A stretch of 64,000 nucleotides of DNA from Tetrahymena elliotti 4EA (Eukaryota > Ciliophora > Oligohymenophorea > Hymenostomatida > Tetrahymenidae), in assembly GCA_000231825.2 (NCBI GenBank), contig JH720298.1, positions 1,245,452 through 1,309,451 of the forward strand, written 5' to 3'. The notes under the pieces were generated by a model. It was not told where the DNA came from. It worked only from the letters and a program-made list of their open reading frames with translations, and did not search any database. Of this stretch, positions 12,601 to 26,012 are shown piece after piece. Positions within the stretch are counted from its first letter, which is position 1. Each line of letters starts with the position of its first letter. Both the position numbers and the translations under genes were made by a program.

Positions 12601-15600
12601 TTTACCTGAATCTTATTGCAATAATTTTCCAAGAGCCAAAATATTTTTACCGTCGAATAGAATATTTTCAATCTTTTAAATTATTTTCATGCTTTTAGAT
12701 TTTTAGCATGAAGATCCTGAATTTTAAATTGATTATTTTGTTGTAATCGTACATTTTTCAAACCAGAATAAGCACAAACAATTCTAGTAAAAAATATAAT
12801 AGTCATCTCCAGCTTGAATTGCAGCAATCACCTTCTCTTCACATGGGCTCAGCTTACATATATTTTCATCAATACCTAATTTAGCTTGGCTTTCATCTTC
12901 TTTCTCTAATTTTATTTTTTAGCTAGAATCTTTGTTGTTCTAGGACTCTAAATCTAAAATTTATTTAACCAAAATTTCAAAAAAAGGAAAAATAAATCTA
13001 AAAATTCAAAAAAAAGAAAATGAATATTTTCGAAATATTTTTAACCTTTTTTCATACAAAAACATCAAATTTTTAAAATAAAATATGATCATAAAAAAAC
13101 TTAAAATAATTTAAAAATAAAAAGGAATCCATAATTATGTTTGATCATATATTATCATTATCTATCAAAAAGTTTAATTTAAGTTGAAGCAATTTAAAAT
13201 TAAGATTAGATAGAAACGAATAAATTACCTTAGATGACCGTAGAAGAGTTGTAATAAATGGTTAAGTTTACATCTGATTTATTATTGGAAGAATAATTAA
13301 TACCAGGTCCATAGAACCAATCTTTAATTTCAAATATTGGCTTAGGATTAAAGAACTTCTTTTATATGTTTTGGCCTACTTTAGAGAGCACGCCATCAAA
13401 ACTTCTAGGAACCAAGTTAATCATGGCTTGAACAATTTTTGTGCCTACAGCTTATGCTTAATTAAAAAATAGAAAGATAAATATTTAATAATAATTAAAG
13501 CTAGTTTAATATTACTGCCTGGCTTAGCATCAAAATGCATGGTTATGCCACATGAAGAATATTATTCAAATTGCTTGGTGTATAGCTTCATTATTTGAGC
13601 ACTCTTCCATGAATAGGTGGTAATAGAGAGATTTTCTTTAGCTTCAGATACTTCGTCAAATTTTAGGACTATGCTTCCAGTATTCTGCCCAATTTAGAAT
13701 AGTCTTACCCTTGTTCTTATATTACTATAGAACAGACCAGGGATGGGATAATGGAAAATTTTTGAATATTCATTTTATGATATTTGTTCTAACTCAATAG
13801 CTGTTTGATTCCTTATTATTTAATACATTTTAATAAAACATTTATTCAACTTTTGTTAAGAAATTACATTTTGATGTTATTGATGTTATCAGTTAGTGCT
13901 CTATTTATCATGAGGAAATAGCTCGTGTTTGTGATGTCACTCAATTTGATTTCAATGTAATAGAGATATTAATCAAAATTGTATTTAATAGATCTAAAAT
14001 TGGCTGTGTTTTTAATGTCAGGAATGACAAATTATGTTTTATCTACATTATCATTAGACCTATCATCTTTATTTTCAATGTGTATTGTTTGCACTGAGTT
14101 AACAAAATGAGAAACAGATACTGTTTGAGGGAATGTATTTAACCCTACAATTGATGTAGAGTTAAGTTGATACATCAAGATATACATTTGGGTATTTACA
14201 ACAAGGTAGTCAGGAATGCTATCTTAAATAGAGAACTCAATATCTTTATTCTTTTAGATGAATAAGTTTATGTAACTTTAATCATAATAGTATTTATAGA
14301 AAAAATCTTGGTTCTTATATTCATTTGATATGTTATCATAAATAAAGAAAAGAAGACCGTTGTCATAATCCAACACAGTAATGCAGTTATCAATTATCTA
14401 TTGAACACCTTAGGTCTTTATTTTAAGGTCTCTGCTTTCTCCAGAAAAAACTACTCTTGGAGCTTTTCCTGTTACTGAACCATCATTTTACTTAATGGAT
14501 AAGTCATAGAATTCAAAGAAGCTAACTATTTCATTTAAATAAATAGGTTCATTTGCATTAGCTTACATCAATGTCTCATGATATTTGCATGTACGGAAAT
14601 AGTGCTAAACATTTGTATCAGTATTGAAGTAAAATCCATTATCTTTCACACAATTTTAATACTCAGAAAGGAAAACTTGGTATTCAGCTTCTAATTTCTA
14701 AAATAATAATTAAAATTAACAAAGAAAAATGATTTTCCACTAAAATAAATAAAATAATCATCAATCAAATTGAAACATTAAATTTATTGATTTTTGTTGG
14801 AAGGTAAAATAATGAATGAATTATTTAGCGAATTGTTGCTTAAAGAAAAATATGTGATTGAAATGAATATAATAATTGTTATAATTGTGTTATTATTGTT
14901 ATTACTTAAGCATCGTTGTCAGAGCTTGAGGATTTAAAAGCAAATTTAGGATCAAAATTCAATGCAATTAACTCTGGTTGAATAATAGAAAGATCAATTC
15001 CATCAGCATTTGAGAAATTTTTAGAATTATATTTATAAAGTGTAATCACATTGGCTTTTTTCGTTTCATCGTATTTAGAGCATTCAAAAATAAAAGATTC
15101 GCTGCTCACTTTTTTGAGATTTAAGCAGGTGTCTTGATTAGGGATAACATGTTGTTTGATATTCTGAAGATGCGTAGAGCTTTTGTCTGTCGCAGTGTCA
15201 AATGAAGATGCATCATCGATAAATGTGATTATTGTTGGAATTTAAAGTAGACCTACTCCATTAACTTTCAACATTTTCTAGCTTGCGAATGTAATTATAT
15301 TGCTAACGGGTGATTTGATAGATTCTTCATAATATTAGACAAGCTTTTCATTCTAAGTTGTCATAATTTCAACATAATCCTTGTTGCAATTTGTATCAAT
15401 TGTATTTTTGAATTAGTAATCTAAATAAATATCATCCAAATCTATTAATTTAAACTCTTGCTCACTCAAGTAATAGCTTTGCACTTAAATATTTTCTTTC
15501 GCAACATCTTTATTTGCTTTTATATCTTATTCATTCAATTAAGGCTAGTCATTCTCACAATACACAAAATTTTGTGATAGACCTAATAATAATATCAATG

Positions 15601-15658
15601 CTATTGCTAAATAGAATTTTTATAAACCACATTTTAAGTCACGCAGTTAAACACTCAT
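6698..15658 (-). CDS. Large type I membrane/secreted protein, ten exons, about 1,796 aa
   Basis: Start ATG at 15658; stop TGA at 6698-6700. Proposed exons: 15658-14906, 14697-13868, 13811-13516, 13450-13229, 12953-11556, 10728-10579, 10451-9736, 9669-9137, 9089-8509 and 7362-6698. All junctions are GT..AG and all phases agree (5,391 coding bases). Residues about 13-35 form a signal peptide ending near a Cys. Most of the protein is a Thr/Asn/Tyr-rich, probably beta-rich ectodomain with several N-glycosylation sequons. A hydrophobic helix lies near residues 1696-1717 (SGLVALPLFLTLSF..), followed by KKLRK and a cytoplasmic tail of about 75 residues. I recognise no named domain. The introns at 10729-11555 and 7363-8508 are long, so the locus could be two genes. 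Phase agreement and a single signal peptide/TM pair favour one. Confidence 0.6.
8003..8349. repeat. Tandem duplication, about 163-bp units, in a long intron
   Basis: Unit one 8003-8166 and unit two 8187-8349. Shared ordered blocks include AAACTAACAATTTATT, CTTACT..TTTACAAAA, AGCTTTT, TTCTTTATTTAATT, TTTGATG and GTTAGTTACT. It lies in the proposed last intron (7363-8508) of the large minus-strand gene. Confidence 0.75.
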
Positions 15659-17742
15659 AGTAGTTCTTAGAGTTTTTGCTAAATTTTAATTTTGAACTTA
15701 ATTTATGTCAATAATATTTTTCTTTATGGTGGTCTCTATGGTATATTTGTCAAAAAAATAGTAGAGATCTCCCTTATTCTTAGTTTATTTGGTTACTTAT
15801 TTATAATCAATCAATCAATAATTTCTTAGTTGTCCTCCTTTGATTTAATTAATATTAATTTATAAATTCTTTTACTATTATCTTTAGTATTATTTATTAT
15901 CCACTTTAAACATCATTAATATTTATAATCTATTATTTCACTGCATTCATACCAAAATGCAAAATCAAATTTTCATCTGAAAAAGTACCAAATAAAAGGA
16001 ATTGTTTACCAATTCAAATACAACCATAGATAAATCATTCAAAAACAAATTATAAAGAAATAATTTATTTACTATTAAAACAAATTTACTCAATAAGACA
16101 AATACTTAAGAAATAACAAACAATAAATTGATAATTATTTTTCATCAACAGCCATTTATAAATTATTAGTCAAAAATTAGGAAAAAATATTGATATTTAA
16201 ATAGTAAAAAAAGAATAAGCTAAACTATTTGTTCTCTATTTTCATCTTTTAAGTGTTAGTTATGTATGTAGTCAGTCTTTCATTTTTGATAGATTAATAA
16301 CAAATGTTTTGATAGGAAGACAAATGCTTAAAGATATTATTTATTGTAAAAATAACTCTCAAATTAATAATTATTGACTATTACATTACATTCATAAATT
16401 AAGATTATTTAATGAAAATTAAATGGAACCTTATTTAAAATGCTAAAAGTAAAAGTAAGCACCAAATAATTTAAAAAATATTATACATTTAGTTTAATTT
16501 TGGAATATCTGGAAAACTTGTGAATAGTCAGCATAAAAATAGATAAGAGAGGGGAAGTTAGAAAAAATATTAAACAAAATATTGGATTTAAAAGGAAAAT
16601 TAAAAAGTGGAAATATCAAAAAAAATTTAGTCTGGTAAGTCTTAATGACTTATGAGAATTAGTGTTTCATTTTTTGGGAAAGATGTCATGAAAATCTATT
16701 TTAAAAACCAGAACCCTAGCTTTTAAAAATAATCAAAATTTCCAGAATATTCTAAAAGAAAATTTTACTAAAATAAATTTTATTCATATTGAATGTAAAT
16801 TAAAATATAGAATTTTTTAAAATTCTTCCTGGAAAAGTTACTGAACTTTAAAAAATTGCAAAAGTATTTGATTATATGTCAGTCAGTCTTTGAATACTAA
16901 ATCACAAAGGATTAAAAAATGCCATCTTCAGTCCTTCAGAAAATGTGCCCAAATTTTGAATTTTGGTAAGGCTTTTTTTCATTTTTTAATTACATACATA
17001 CTATTTAAATTTAACAAAAACTTTTCATACTAAGATTAATTAAAATTCGATAATTCGTTCTATTTTAAAATTTTTAATTTAAAGCTATTTATTTTATCAA
17101 TTAAAATATGTTTAATCTGTATTTATTGTGGATAAGAATATTTAATTGAGCAAATGGCTATCCTTGTTTTCACAAAATTAATTAAAAATCTATTCTATTT
17201 TAATAGTGAATTTCATTTTAAATATAATAAGAACATCTACGTTATTAATATGAATTTATTTTATTTTTAGAGTTTGAGTTTGGTTATTATTTTATTTTTT
17301 GAGATATTCATCATTGTATGTAATTTGATATTTAACAACAAAACCTTTTATTTATTAATTTTAGCCTATTATAAAAATTTAAATCTGATAAATATATATA
17401 TATTTAAAAATCATAAAACAATTATTTACAAATAAATTTAATATTTAATTAAATTTTTATTAAATTTATATCATAATTTTTCTCAGAAGACAGATAATAT
17501 ACAGCTCAGAGGAGTTTATTCATCAAATTAGATGGAGAAAAGAATGAAATAACTCTAAAGGGTAATTTAATTGCCTTTTTCGTAATTAAAAAGGTTGCTG
17601 ATGTAGTATTATGTATTAACTTAGATAGTACTTAAGTAACATCTTCATCATCCTATTTTTAAAGAGCAGATAATTCTTATTAGTTAAAATTAATTTAATA
17701 TTATTAGATAGTAGGTGTAGAAGCAAAAATATTACTACTGTC
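15659..17742. other. Intergenic region, no gene seen
   Basis: About 2.1 kb of AT-rich sequence between the start of the large membrane protein gene and the end of the next minus-strand gene. I found no conserved-looking frame on either strand and no RNA gene. Confidence 0.5.
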
Positions 17743-19239
17743 TCACACTTAGTTCTGATTTTCGTTTATTTCTATGAGGCCACATATTTTTTGTTCCTAA
17801 TCAACCTAGGATTTGAGTTATTAAACAATTTCTTTAAGATCAGATATGTCTTGATTCTATTGAAGAATATATTTATCCTAAGTGTTTATTTTTTCTTCAA
17901 GTGAACTGTTACTGACTTTTAATTGTTCTATTGATTGTTGATAACTCTTAATTTCCTCTTTAAACTGATCAAATTATTCTTTGGAAGTCTTCAAACACTA
18001 AATATTTTAGCTTTTGCATTCCTCAATTTATTGTTTATGATTGTGAATTTCTTCTTTAAACTGATCTAATTATTTCAAACACTAAATATTTTAGTTTTTC
18101 AATTCTTCAATTTCTTTTTTGAGTTTTTCATAGTTCTCATTTTTGTCTTCTGATTAGCTTGTATTGCTTTAATTAATGGAGTTAAACATTTGTGCTTATT
18201 TGTCATTTAACTATGCATTAGATTGAATATTTTATGAAATATTTCTAAGTATTGTAATTTGTTAATCCCCATCTCTATTAATACTGCGAATGTTATTCCT
18301 TTGTACACATTCTTAAGATTTTTAACTTTAATTATTTTTTGAATTGGCATCAGCCTGATTGAGTCCAATATCCTCTGTTTAATTTTATTCTTTGGATATT
18401 CTTTGAAAAAATCCAATATCATATTTCTAATTACTTTGAGCTCTAGAGTCTTATTGGTTTTACTACTGATTTTAAGTGTTTTAGATATAAGCCTAAGCAT
18501 TATATTATATTTAAGCTTAGGGATTTTATTAGATTTAAGCTTAAGGATTTGATTAGGATTGATTGTTATTTGATACTATTTATGTATTCAAAATCTAAAC
18601 TATTTGTGATTGTTGAAGTTATCTAGAAATAAAATTTGATTTTTAGCAACTCTCTTTGATTGTCTAAATTAAGTGGGTTTCATCAATTTTTTTAGGGCAA
18701 TATTATACTTCACAAGAGAAAAAGGAGCCACAAACATTTTCAGTGCTTACTTCTTTCTTAGAATCTTAAGGAGGAAAATAGACACCACTTAAATTACTAT
18801 ATTTAATATCTCTTATTATCAAAGTGAGCATTTATTCTTTGCTCACTTTTGACTTTACATAGTTTATTTTCAATCTTAACTTAACAAATTGGTTATTTCC
18901 TTTAAAAATTTTTGAAGAGTTGATACTTGAAGATGATATAAGTTAGATAAGTGGAGGAGGATTAGAAGATTTGGAAGTGAATCCAGATTGTTTACATATC
19001 TGCCCTATTTCGTTCATCAAATAATTAGCCTCTATTTTTTTGGGGTCATATTCTATACTAAAAGAGAAAAAGGATCCATCATAATCATTTTCTGTACCAC
19101 TTTCTTCTTAACATTATTAATCTGCAAAGTTAATAGCATCTCTAAATTTTTCAAGTATATTTACTTAAATTCTTTTGAACATATCTTCTTTTGTTGTTTT
19201 CAATTTGGAATAGTTAGCTTTTAATTTCAAGTTATCCAT
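17743..19239 (-). CDS. Duplicated N-terminal domain plus coiled-coil protein (498 aa)
   Basis: One uninterrupted frame of 499 codons from the ATG at 19239 to the TGA at 17743-17745. The N-terminal 205 residues hold two copies of one domain, each with the signature CGSFFS or GSFFSFS followed by VQYCPKKI or IEYDPKKI and an Ile/Cys-rich helix. A Gln/Asn/Ser-rich middle contains near-repeats NPQAQIQ, NPQAQIQY and NAQAYIQ. The last 130 residues are a heptad-rich coiled coil with an internal repeat around KSQNIQCLK and FDQFKEEI. There is no signal or TM segment. The G-[ST]-F core links it to the genes at 20723, 26888 and 28953. Probably an intracellular scaffold-like protein; function unknown. Confidence 0.75.
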
Positions 19240-20722
19240 TTTAAATTATCTCGTTCTTTAGGTTTCTTTATTTTTACTTTGTTTTTTTATATTTTTTTTT
19301 AGTTTTTGATATTAGTCTATCTACAAGAATTTAGAGAAAATTGATTGGTTGAGATAAAATATATTTTCCTCAAAAAAAGCCAATCATTATTTAAACAACA
19401 TTTTTTTTCATTTATCTTGATTTACTTACTGTGGATTCTCATACAATAAGATATAATAACTAAACTCCATTCCAAAATCTAGTTATTTGAGATTTTCTCA
19501 AATAGTCCTTAAATATAAAAATTCATTTTTTTTTTGAAAATAGTACAATCCAGGGTATTCTATTGATACTTATTTCAATAAAAATATTAATATCTTCAAT
19601 TATTATTATCTATTGATTGGCTCATTTAAAAGGTGAGAAGTATTATCTTCCCATTCTTTCTTTAGAATAAATGAATGTCCGTTCTTTACTATCTAGATAA
19701 AATATCTAAAGAAAATTAATTTGCTTCTTTTTAATAATAAATTAAACTCTAATGAAGTATTAATTAATATAAAACACTTTTATTTCTTAGTAAATTAGTA
19801 AAGAGATGAATTTTATTTTCTTCAAATAAATCAGATTTTATTTTGATTTGCAAAAGACTTTTATTTTTGCTTAAACCTCATGAAAATTTTTCTTTTGATT
19901 TCTGAATTGAAAGAAATTAAATTATTCTCTCAAAAATAATTTATCATAAACTTCAAATATTTCTTGATTTACTAACTAATTATTTAGGAAAATAAAAGAG
20001 TAAAATTTAATTAAAAGTAAATAAAATAAAATATTTTTATTTTTTCAAAAAATAAACAACCATACACTCCACTCTTTAGAATTTGATTCTTTAATCATCT
20101 TTTTATGAACAAAAATTAATATAAACTGTAACAATAATTTATGTAAAAATAAAAGCAATTAACAAGTTCGATTATTCATTTTACAAATATTTAATAAAAA
20201 TTTCAATTAAAAGTGGGTAAAAAAATATTTGAAAAGAATAATATCTTTTATCTTACAAATAATCATTTATTATATCAAATCATATAATTAACTTATTTCA
20301 ATTCAAAGTGAACTAAATACTTGATGAAATAAAAGAATAATATCTATTATTTCGATAATAATAATTTAGCATCTAAAAAATCATTAGTAAAGTAGACAAA
20401 AATAATAGAAATTAATTATGGATAAAATTTTAAAAAACAAATAAAAAATATTTTTATCTTAAATAATTATTTTCTTAAGAAAAAAGAACAAATTAAATTT
20501 GTAGGATCAGAAAGAATCATCAAAAATATGCTTTTAATAGTTTATTTACTGGTTAATGTAATGATATACTTATTTATTGATTAGCTGATTAGATCAGATA
20601 TGATTTTGGAGGAAGATACTAATTTGATTTGATTAGTAAAATACAACAAAAAACAAAGAAACTAACTGAATTTTTAAAAATTTGTTTGATTATTAATTTT
20701 GAAAATAAGCTTATTTATGTCT

Positions 20723-23030
20723 TCATTTTAATAAAGATTTTTGAATTTGCTTTAATATTTCTAGCATTTCATCTTTTTACTAAAGTTCTTTCCTTAAAAA
20801 TTAAATTTCATTCTTTGCTTCACTTAGATTCTGCTTTAAATCTTCTATGATTAGATCTTTTTGAGTGTCTGTGTTTAGTTATTTTTATTGAATTAGTTCT
20901 ACCTTTTCAGAGTTAATTTCTTTTAATTCAGCAATGCTTTGAGTTAACAAATCTTAATCAAATCTAATGTCTTGCTTTTGTTTTAATTTTTCTTGAAGCA
21001 TACTAACTTATTCTTTCAACTCAGAGTTTTCAGTCAAGTAATGTATAGCATTTTATTCCAAAATTCTTTATTTTTCTTTATCTTTTTATTACTCCTATAG
21101 AAGATTATGATTTTTCTACTTTTCTGATTATATTTCTTTCATCAATATTTTTATTTAGAAATTGCTCTACTCAATATAAACCTGCTCTTTCTCCTGATTC
21201 ATATCTATAGTCTTCATTTATTCTATACTTAAAGATTACTTTTATTCTTATTATTTAATATCCGAATCATTAAGATCCTTTCCTTCTTTTTAATATTCTG
21301 TTTGATCCTTTTTTATATCATCATCATAAATTGTATCATTAAGAATTGGATCATTAGAGTTCTACTTGGTATCTTAAAGCCCCAGCTGAGTTAATTGACC
21401 AAATTTCAACTTTGAATTATCTATAGACTAATCTAATTATTAAGTATAATTGAGTTAAGATCTAATTTCTGATTCTTCATTGTCTAAGAAAGAATTATTT
21501 TATTAGTTTGAAAACATATTTTAATTTGCATCAAAAATCTAATTCATTTAATTAAAACAGGGTTATATTTATTTTTTTAGAGAGGTTTAATTATCTTCAC
21601 TAAAATAATTTGATTTAGATTTAATTTCAAATCCTTAGTTGTTTTATTTTTCCTCTTCTTCTTCTTCTTGTTTATTTTCTGCAGATGATGTTATTTGTTT
21701 ATCAATTTATTTATTTAAGTTAAGGTCTTTCTGGTTCGAAATTTAATAATTATCTTAACTTTCTGATTTTCTATTTGATGATTCTGATGAAGTTAAATTT
21801 GATGACTAGTTTTCAGTATTACTAATTTATTATTGTTTAGTATTTACAATATCAATTTATCCATTTTAAATTCTATTTTGTTATGTCATTACTTCATTAT
21901 TAAATAAATTATTTTATTTGAACAAATATTAATTTTCACTTTAATCATTAATATTATGAGATTAGCTTTCATCTTTATTTTATTGATTAATTTATTAATT
22001 ATTATCATCATTTTATGCCTGATCCTGATCTTAATTTACTTACTGTTCTTAGTTGCTCTTTAAAGTTTTAAAAACTTCACTTTCATACTTCTCACTTTAT
22101 TCAACTGTATCTGTTTTATTTTTGTATGAAATCCCAAAAATGTTATCTTCAGCAGCAGCTGGATTTGTTTGAAAAGAATCTAGTTATACTGCTTAGTTGT
22201 TTGTTTCAAGATTTTAAAGATCAGTTTAATCTCCTGCTTTTTATTTGTTTATAAAATTAAAAAGCCCATTTTAAGAGAAAATACTTTACTCTATTGTATC
22301 TGATCTCTTTTAAAATGACTCTCCAAATATCTATTAATTATCAGGATTATAGCTAAAAAGTGACATTTACTAATTAGTAGTAATTCTGTTGCTATCATTT
22401 TCATTATTTGCGTTGGGTTAGTTATTATTTTAAACTCCTCCTATACAAGAAAGAATTTCGAGAGAAGTAACATCGCAAGTTGTATCTTATTGAGACTCTT
22501 GTAGAAAATCGCTGTTTCTAAATGGATTAGGAGGAGAAATTTATCTTTCGATGCCGAATAAAGGCAGCCCCTAAGTGTTAAAATTACTGATAGTTTATGG
22601 AAATGTATTAAAGTGATTTTGCTGTATTAAATTTTAAGGTGGATTATACAATTCAACAGTAAGCTTCTTTTCATACCCTCTTGATGGAAACATATTTCTA
22701 CTTTAAAGAATAGGATAAATTGCATCATAAATTTATTATTCAGAAGTCCATATTTGTGGATTTACATAGCAGCAACATTTAAAAAAGGAACCAACACCAG
22801 GTTTTCCTCCTAAATCCATTAGATTCTCCATACTGAATCTTAATCCTTGTAGCTAAACTAATTTTTCCATACTTGTATAATAATTAAAGCAATCACCAAA
22901 ATGGCTTCTGACAAAATGAATCTTTAAATCGTATCTAACTCTCCCTATGATACAATAAAATATTAAATAAAACATCAAGAAAAAGTATCGCTCATTAATT
23001 AATTTGATAAATAAGCTTACTTTCTTCCAT
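20723..23030 (-). CDS. N-terminal-domain plus long Gln/Asn-rich and coiled-coil protein (743 aa)
   Basis: Exon 1 is 23030-23021 (ten bases, ATGGAAGAAA), then a 76-base GTAAGC..CATAG intron, then exon 2 at 22944-20723 with the TGA at 20723-20725. Coding length is 2,232 bases. Residues 5-105 form the array's shared domain, with a KPGVGSFF core, a CCC run and FPSRGYEKK at its end. Residues 110-590 are low complexity (Gln, Asn, Ser, Asp), with many TAA/TAG Gln codons and a repeated phrase FG.S(F/Y).(K).(R/K).DT(I/V)EQS. The last 150 residues are a coiled coil (ELKEQVSMLQEKLK and onward). No TM or signal peptide. The family is unrecognised; an intracellular coiled-coil role is inferred. Confidence 0.75.
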
Positions 23031-24214
23031 TATTAATTTCTTAGTTAATTATTGCTTCTATATTTCAATCTCTTATTTTCTTTTAAACTTTAATTTTTTA
23101 ATATTAAATTAATTAATTAATTATTAGTCTCTTTTTTATGTATCATAAAGAGTTCCTTCAGCAGTGTTAAAATTCTTTAAAAAGATTTTAGTATCTTCTC
23201 ATATGTAACTCAATTACCTGCTTAAGTAAATTGCATACCTTTCCTTCCTATCATTAAGTGACTAGACTTCAATATGTAAAAGTAAAAATAGCTTTAGAAA
23301 AAAGCATTTAAAACCTTCTAATACTAATTGAATTATCAGATGCCGAAAATTAATATCCATTTATCAAAAAAAATTTCTACTAATCATATTAAAGTTAGGT
23401 TTACAAAAATCCTTTTTTAAATAATATACCAAATAATTTATTTATGAAATTGATTGGTAATAATAACAGTATTTTATTTCTATCATATCAAAATTTATTA
23501 ATGAAATTGTATTTACAAAAATTAAGTTTTGTTTTTAATTTAGGTTTTATTTAATTTTAATTTATATTTTATTTTTGTATTTGAATCACTATATGTCCAA
23601 GAATTAACTTAGAGGATTAATTGTGCTTATTTCATTCAAAAATTTCAGATTTCCAACTTTAGTTTATTTATGGTTTTTAGAGTATAACTTTTAAATTTTG
23701 TGAACAATTCATCATTTTTGTTTTATTAAATTAAAAATCATTTTTAGAAATTATTTTTCAAAAATATATTTGATTAGAATTCTTAAAATAAATGTCTTTA
23801 GGCCAACCAAAACAAACACAAAAATGGAAAATAAATTAAAATAAATTTGTTTCTTTCTTGAAATTTAATTCTTAAAATTAAAATTCAAAAAAATTTATTT
23901 TTTTGTCATGAAATATTTTACAAAAACTAAAAATAAAAAAAGGTTTCATAATGATTTATTAATTCTGCTAATAAATATTAATAAAAATCAAATTCTTAAA
24001 ATTAATTATGAATTAAATGAAAATTCAAAAAAAACTGACCAAAAAACTAGTTAGAATATAAAGTTTGTTGTTACTGGATCTCAATCAATCTTTTTGAAGA
24101 AAATAAATATTTATACAATTTAAATTTTTGATTCAGATGATTTGATAATATTAATAAAAAAATCAATACTCCAAATTAATAATCTTTCAATCAAATAATA
24201 TTAGCTTTAAAATT

Positions 24215-26012
24215 ATGATCGAACTCTAAAGTGATAAAGATCTCAAGTTAAATGAGTAAGAATTCTTCATTTTATACATTAAAAACTATAGATACTGTCC
24301 TAAACATCCTGAGAACTGGATTGTAGCCTTAAGTACTGATCCTAATTCTGATTAATTTCTTTAATGTGCTGCTGAATGCTTTTCTGATAATCCAAATCAG
24401 CAAACTCTCCATTTAGTTGGACTGATTAAAAATAATGAAAAAACTATATACAAAAATTACCCTATATCAGATGAATACTAAAAACTCAAGTAGGTCTTTG
24501 AGTAGGATTGTTCAGTAGATGGATTAAAAAATAAAATATAAACCTATTTCTCAAATTTGAGGAATACAATTCATAATAAAATAAATCTTAAAGAGGAACA
24601 GATGTTATATATGTAGAAATACGTGAACGAGCTCAAAATCCTAAAAGTCAAACAGCCCTCAACATTTTCTCGACAATTATAAATTTCAAAATTATTTGTT
24701 TATATTTTATTCATTTAAAAATCTAATTTTAATAATATAAAATTTATTATTTTAAAAGCATAACATCTAATAAGCCTAAAATAATTAGAATAAACAGAAA
24801 TTGATGAGTTTAATTTCTAATAAATTTAATTTCTGCAATTCGACATTCCTTCAAAAATTATCTGATCATCTAGAAATAATTGGACCTTTCATTAATACTT
24901 TTAATTTTGAAGATTATTTGTAGCATGGTAAGTCTTCAATAGATGGATAAAGTCTTAGCAATTAGTAACTTTTAGAAATTACTGAGCTAGAAAAAAGGTT
25001 AGAAACTTAAAACAATTTAAAAAATCAATTTAATCAAAATTAAAATTAATAAAAATAACTAGAGTAGCAAAATTTAATTAAATTTATTTCCCTTTTAGAA
25101 AACAAACCAAATTTCTGCAGTGATTAGTTTATAAAAAATGCTTAAAATTCTATTTAAAAATACTCAGAAATCACCTAAAATCTATTTTTAAATGTAGATA
25201 TTTTCAGCAATAATAGAGAGAGAAATATTGATTTCAGTAATTTTACTACAAATTAAATAAACAAGTTAGAAAAATTAGCAAATAAAATAACAGAGCTCAA
25301 TTAAATGTTTGGTGAATCATATTATAATAGCTAATTCCCTATTTGTAATTAATAAATCAACTCTTACTTTTTACAATAAAAAATAGGGGGAAATGATAAT
25401 TTTTAATAATTACTCGTTGATTATCCAATTTTGGAATTGACTGATAATATTTAATAATTAGATTTTGCTAAAACAACTTTTTAAAATAGTGAAAAATTAA
25501 TCTTAGAAAGAGAGAATTTATTCAGTTATAAATTAAAGTATGTTAAATCCCTATATAGCTAAATTGCTACTCAAGAAAAATTGGATTCTAACATAACCCA
25601 TGTCTTTTGATGCAAAATTAACAAAAAATTAAAGTGTGGTTATATGGCTTTTGGAATTATGAAAACATAATAAATACTCAATACAGAGATCTATTAAGAA
25701 AGATGCTGTTTTACTACAAATAGTAATAGCTATGGCTTAGATTAGATAATAAAAGGAAAATATTTGAATGAAGTGAGAGGAGATATAGATTGTTTAGAAA
25801 TTAGAGTGAATATTTCAAAAGGAATTGTTTTATTTATGGATTATCCTAAATATTAACATGTTAATAAAGTTAATGAATAAAAAATCCTTTAAAACATTGA
25901 TTATAGCTTTGGAATACTTTTCGTCACACCAGGTGGTGATGACTATTATATAGACATAGAATCAAAATTACATGATGATACTTATAATCTACTCAATTTC
26001 GAAGTTAATTGA
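24215..26012 (+). CDS. TRIM-like B-box/coiled-coil/SPRY-like protein with in-frame TGA
   Basis: Exon 1 is 24215-24697, followed by a GTTTATATTT..AAAAG intron and exon 2 from 24759. The N-terminus has a B-box-like zinc pattern: CPKHPENW, then LQCAAEC and a later His (QTLHLVGL). A coiled coil rich in Leu/Gln/Asn follows. The C-terminus (after 25,600) looks SPRY/B30.2-like: CGYMAFGIMK, NEVRGDIDCLEIRVN and DYSFGILFVTPGGDD. The frame is open except for a TGA at 25608-25610, where the family would be expected to have Trp (THVF-stop-CKINKKL). The frame then stays open to the TGA at 26010-26012. If the TGA is real, the product is 444 residues without the C-terminal domain. Substrates are unknown; such proteins are a large ciliate family. 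Confidence 0.65.
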
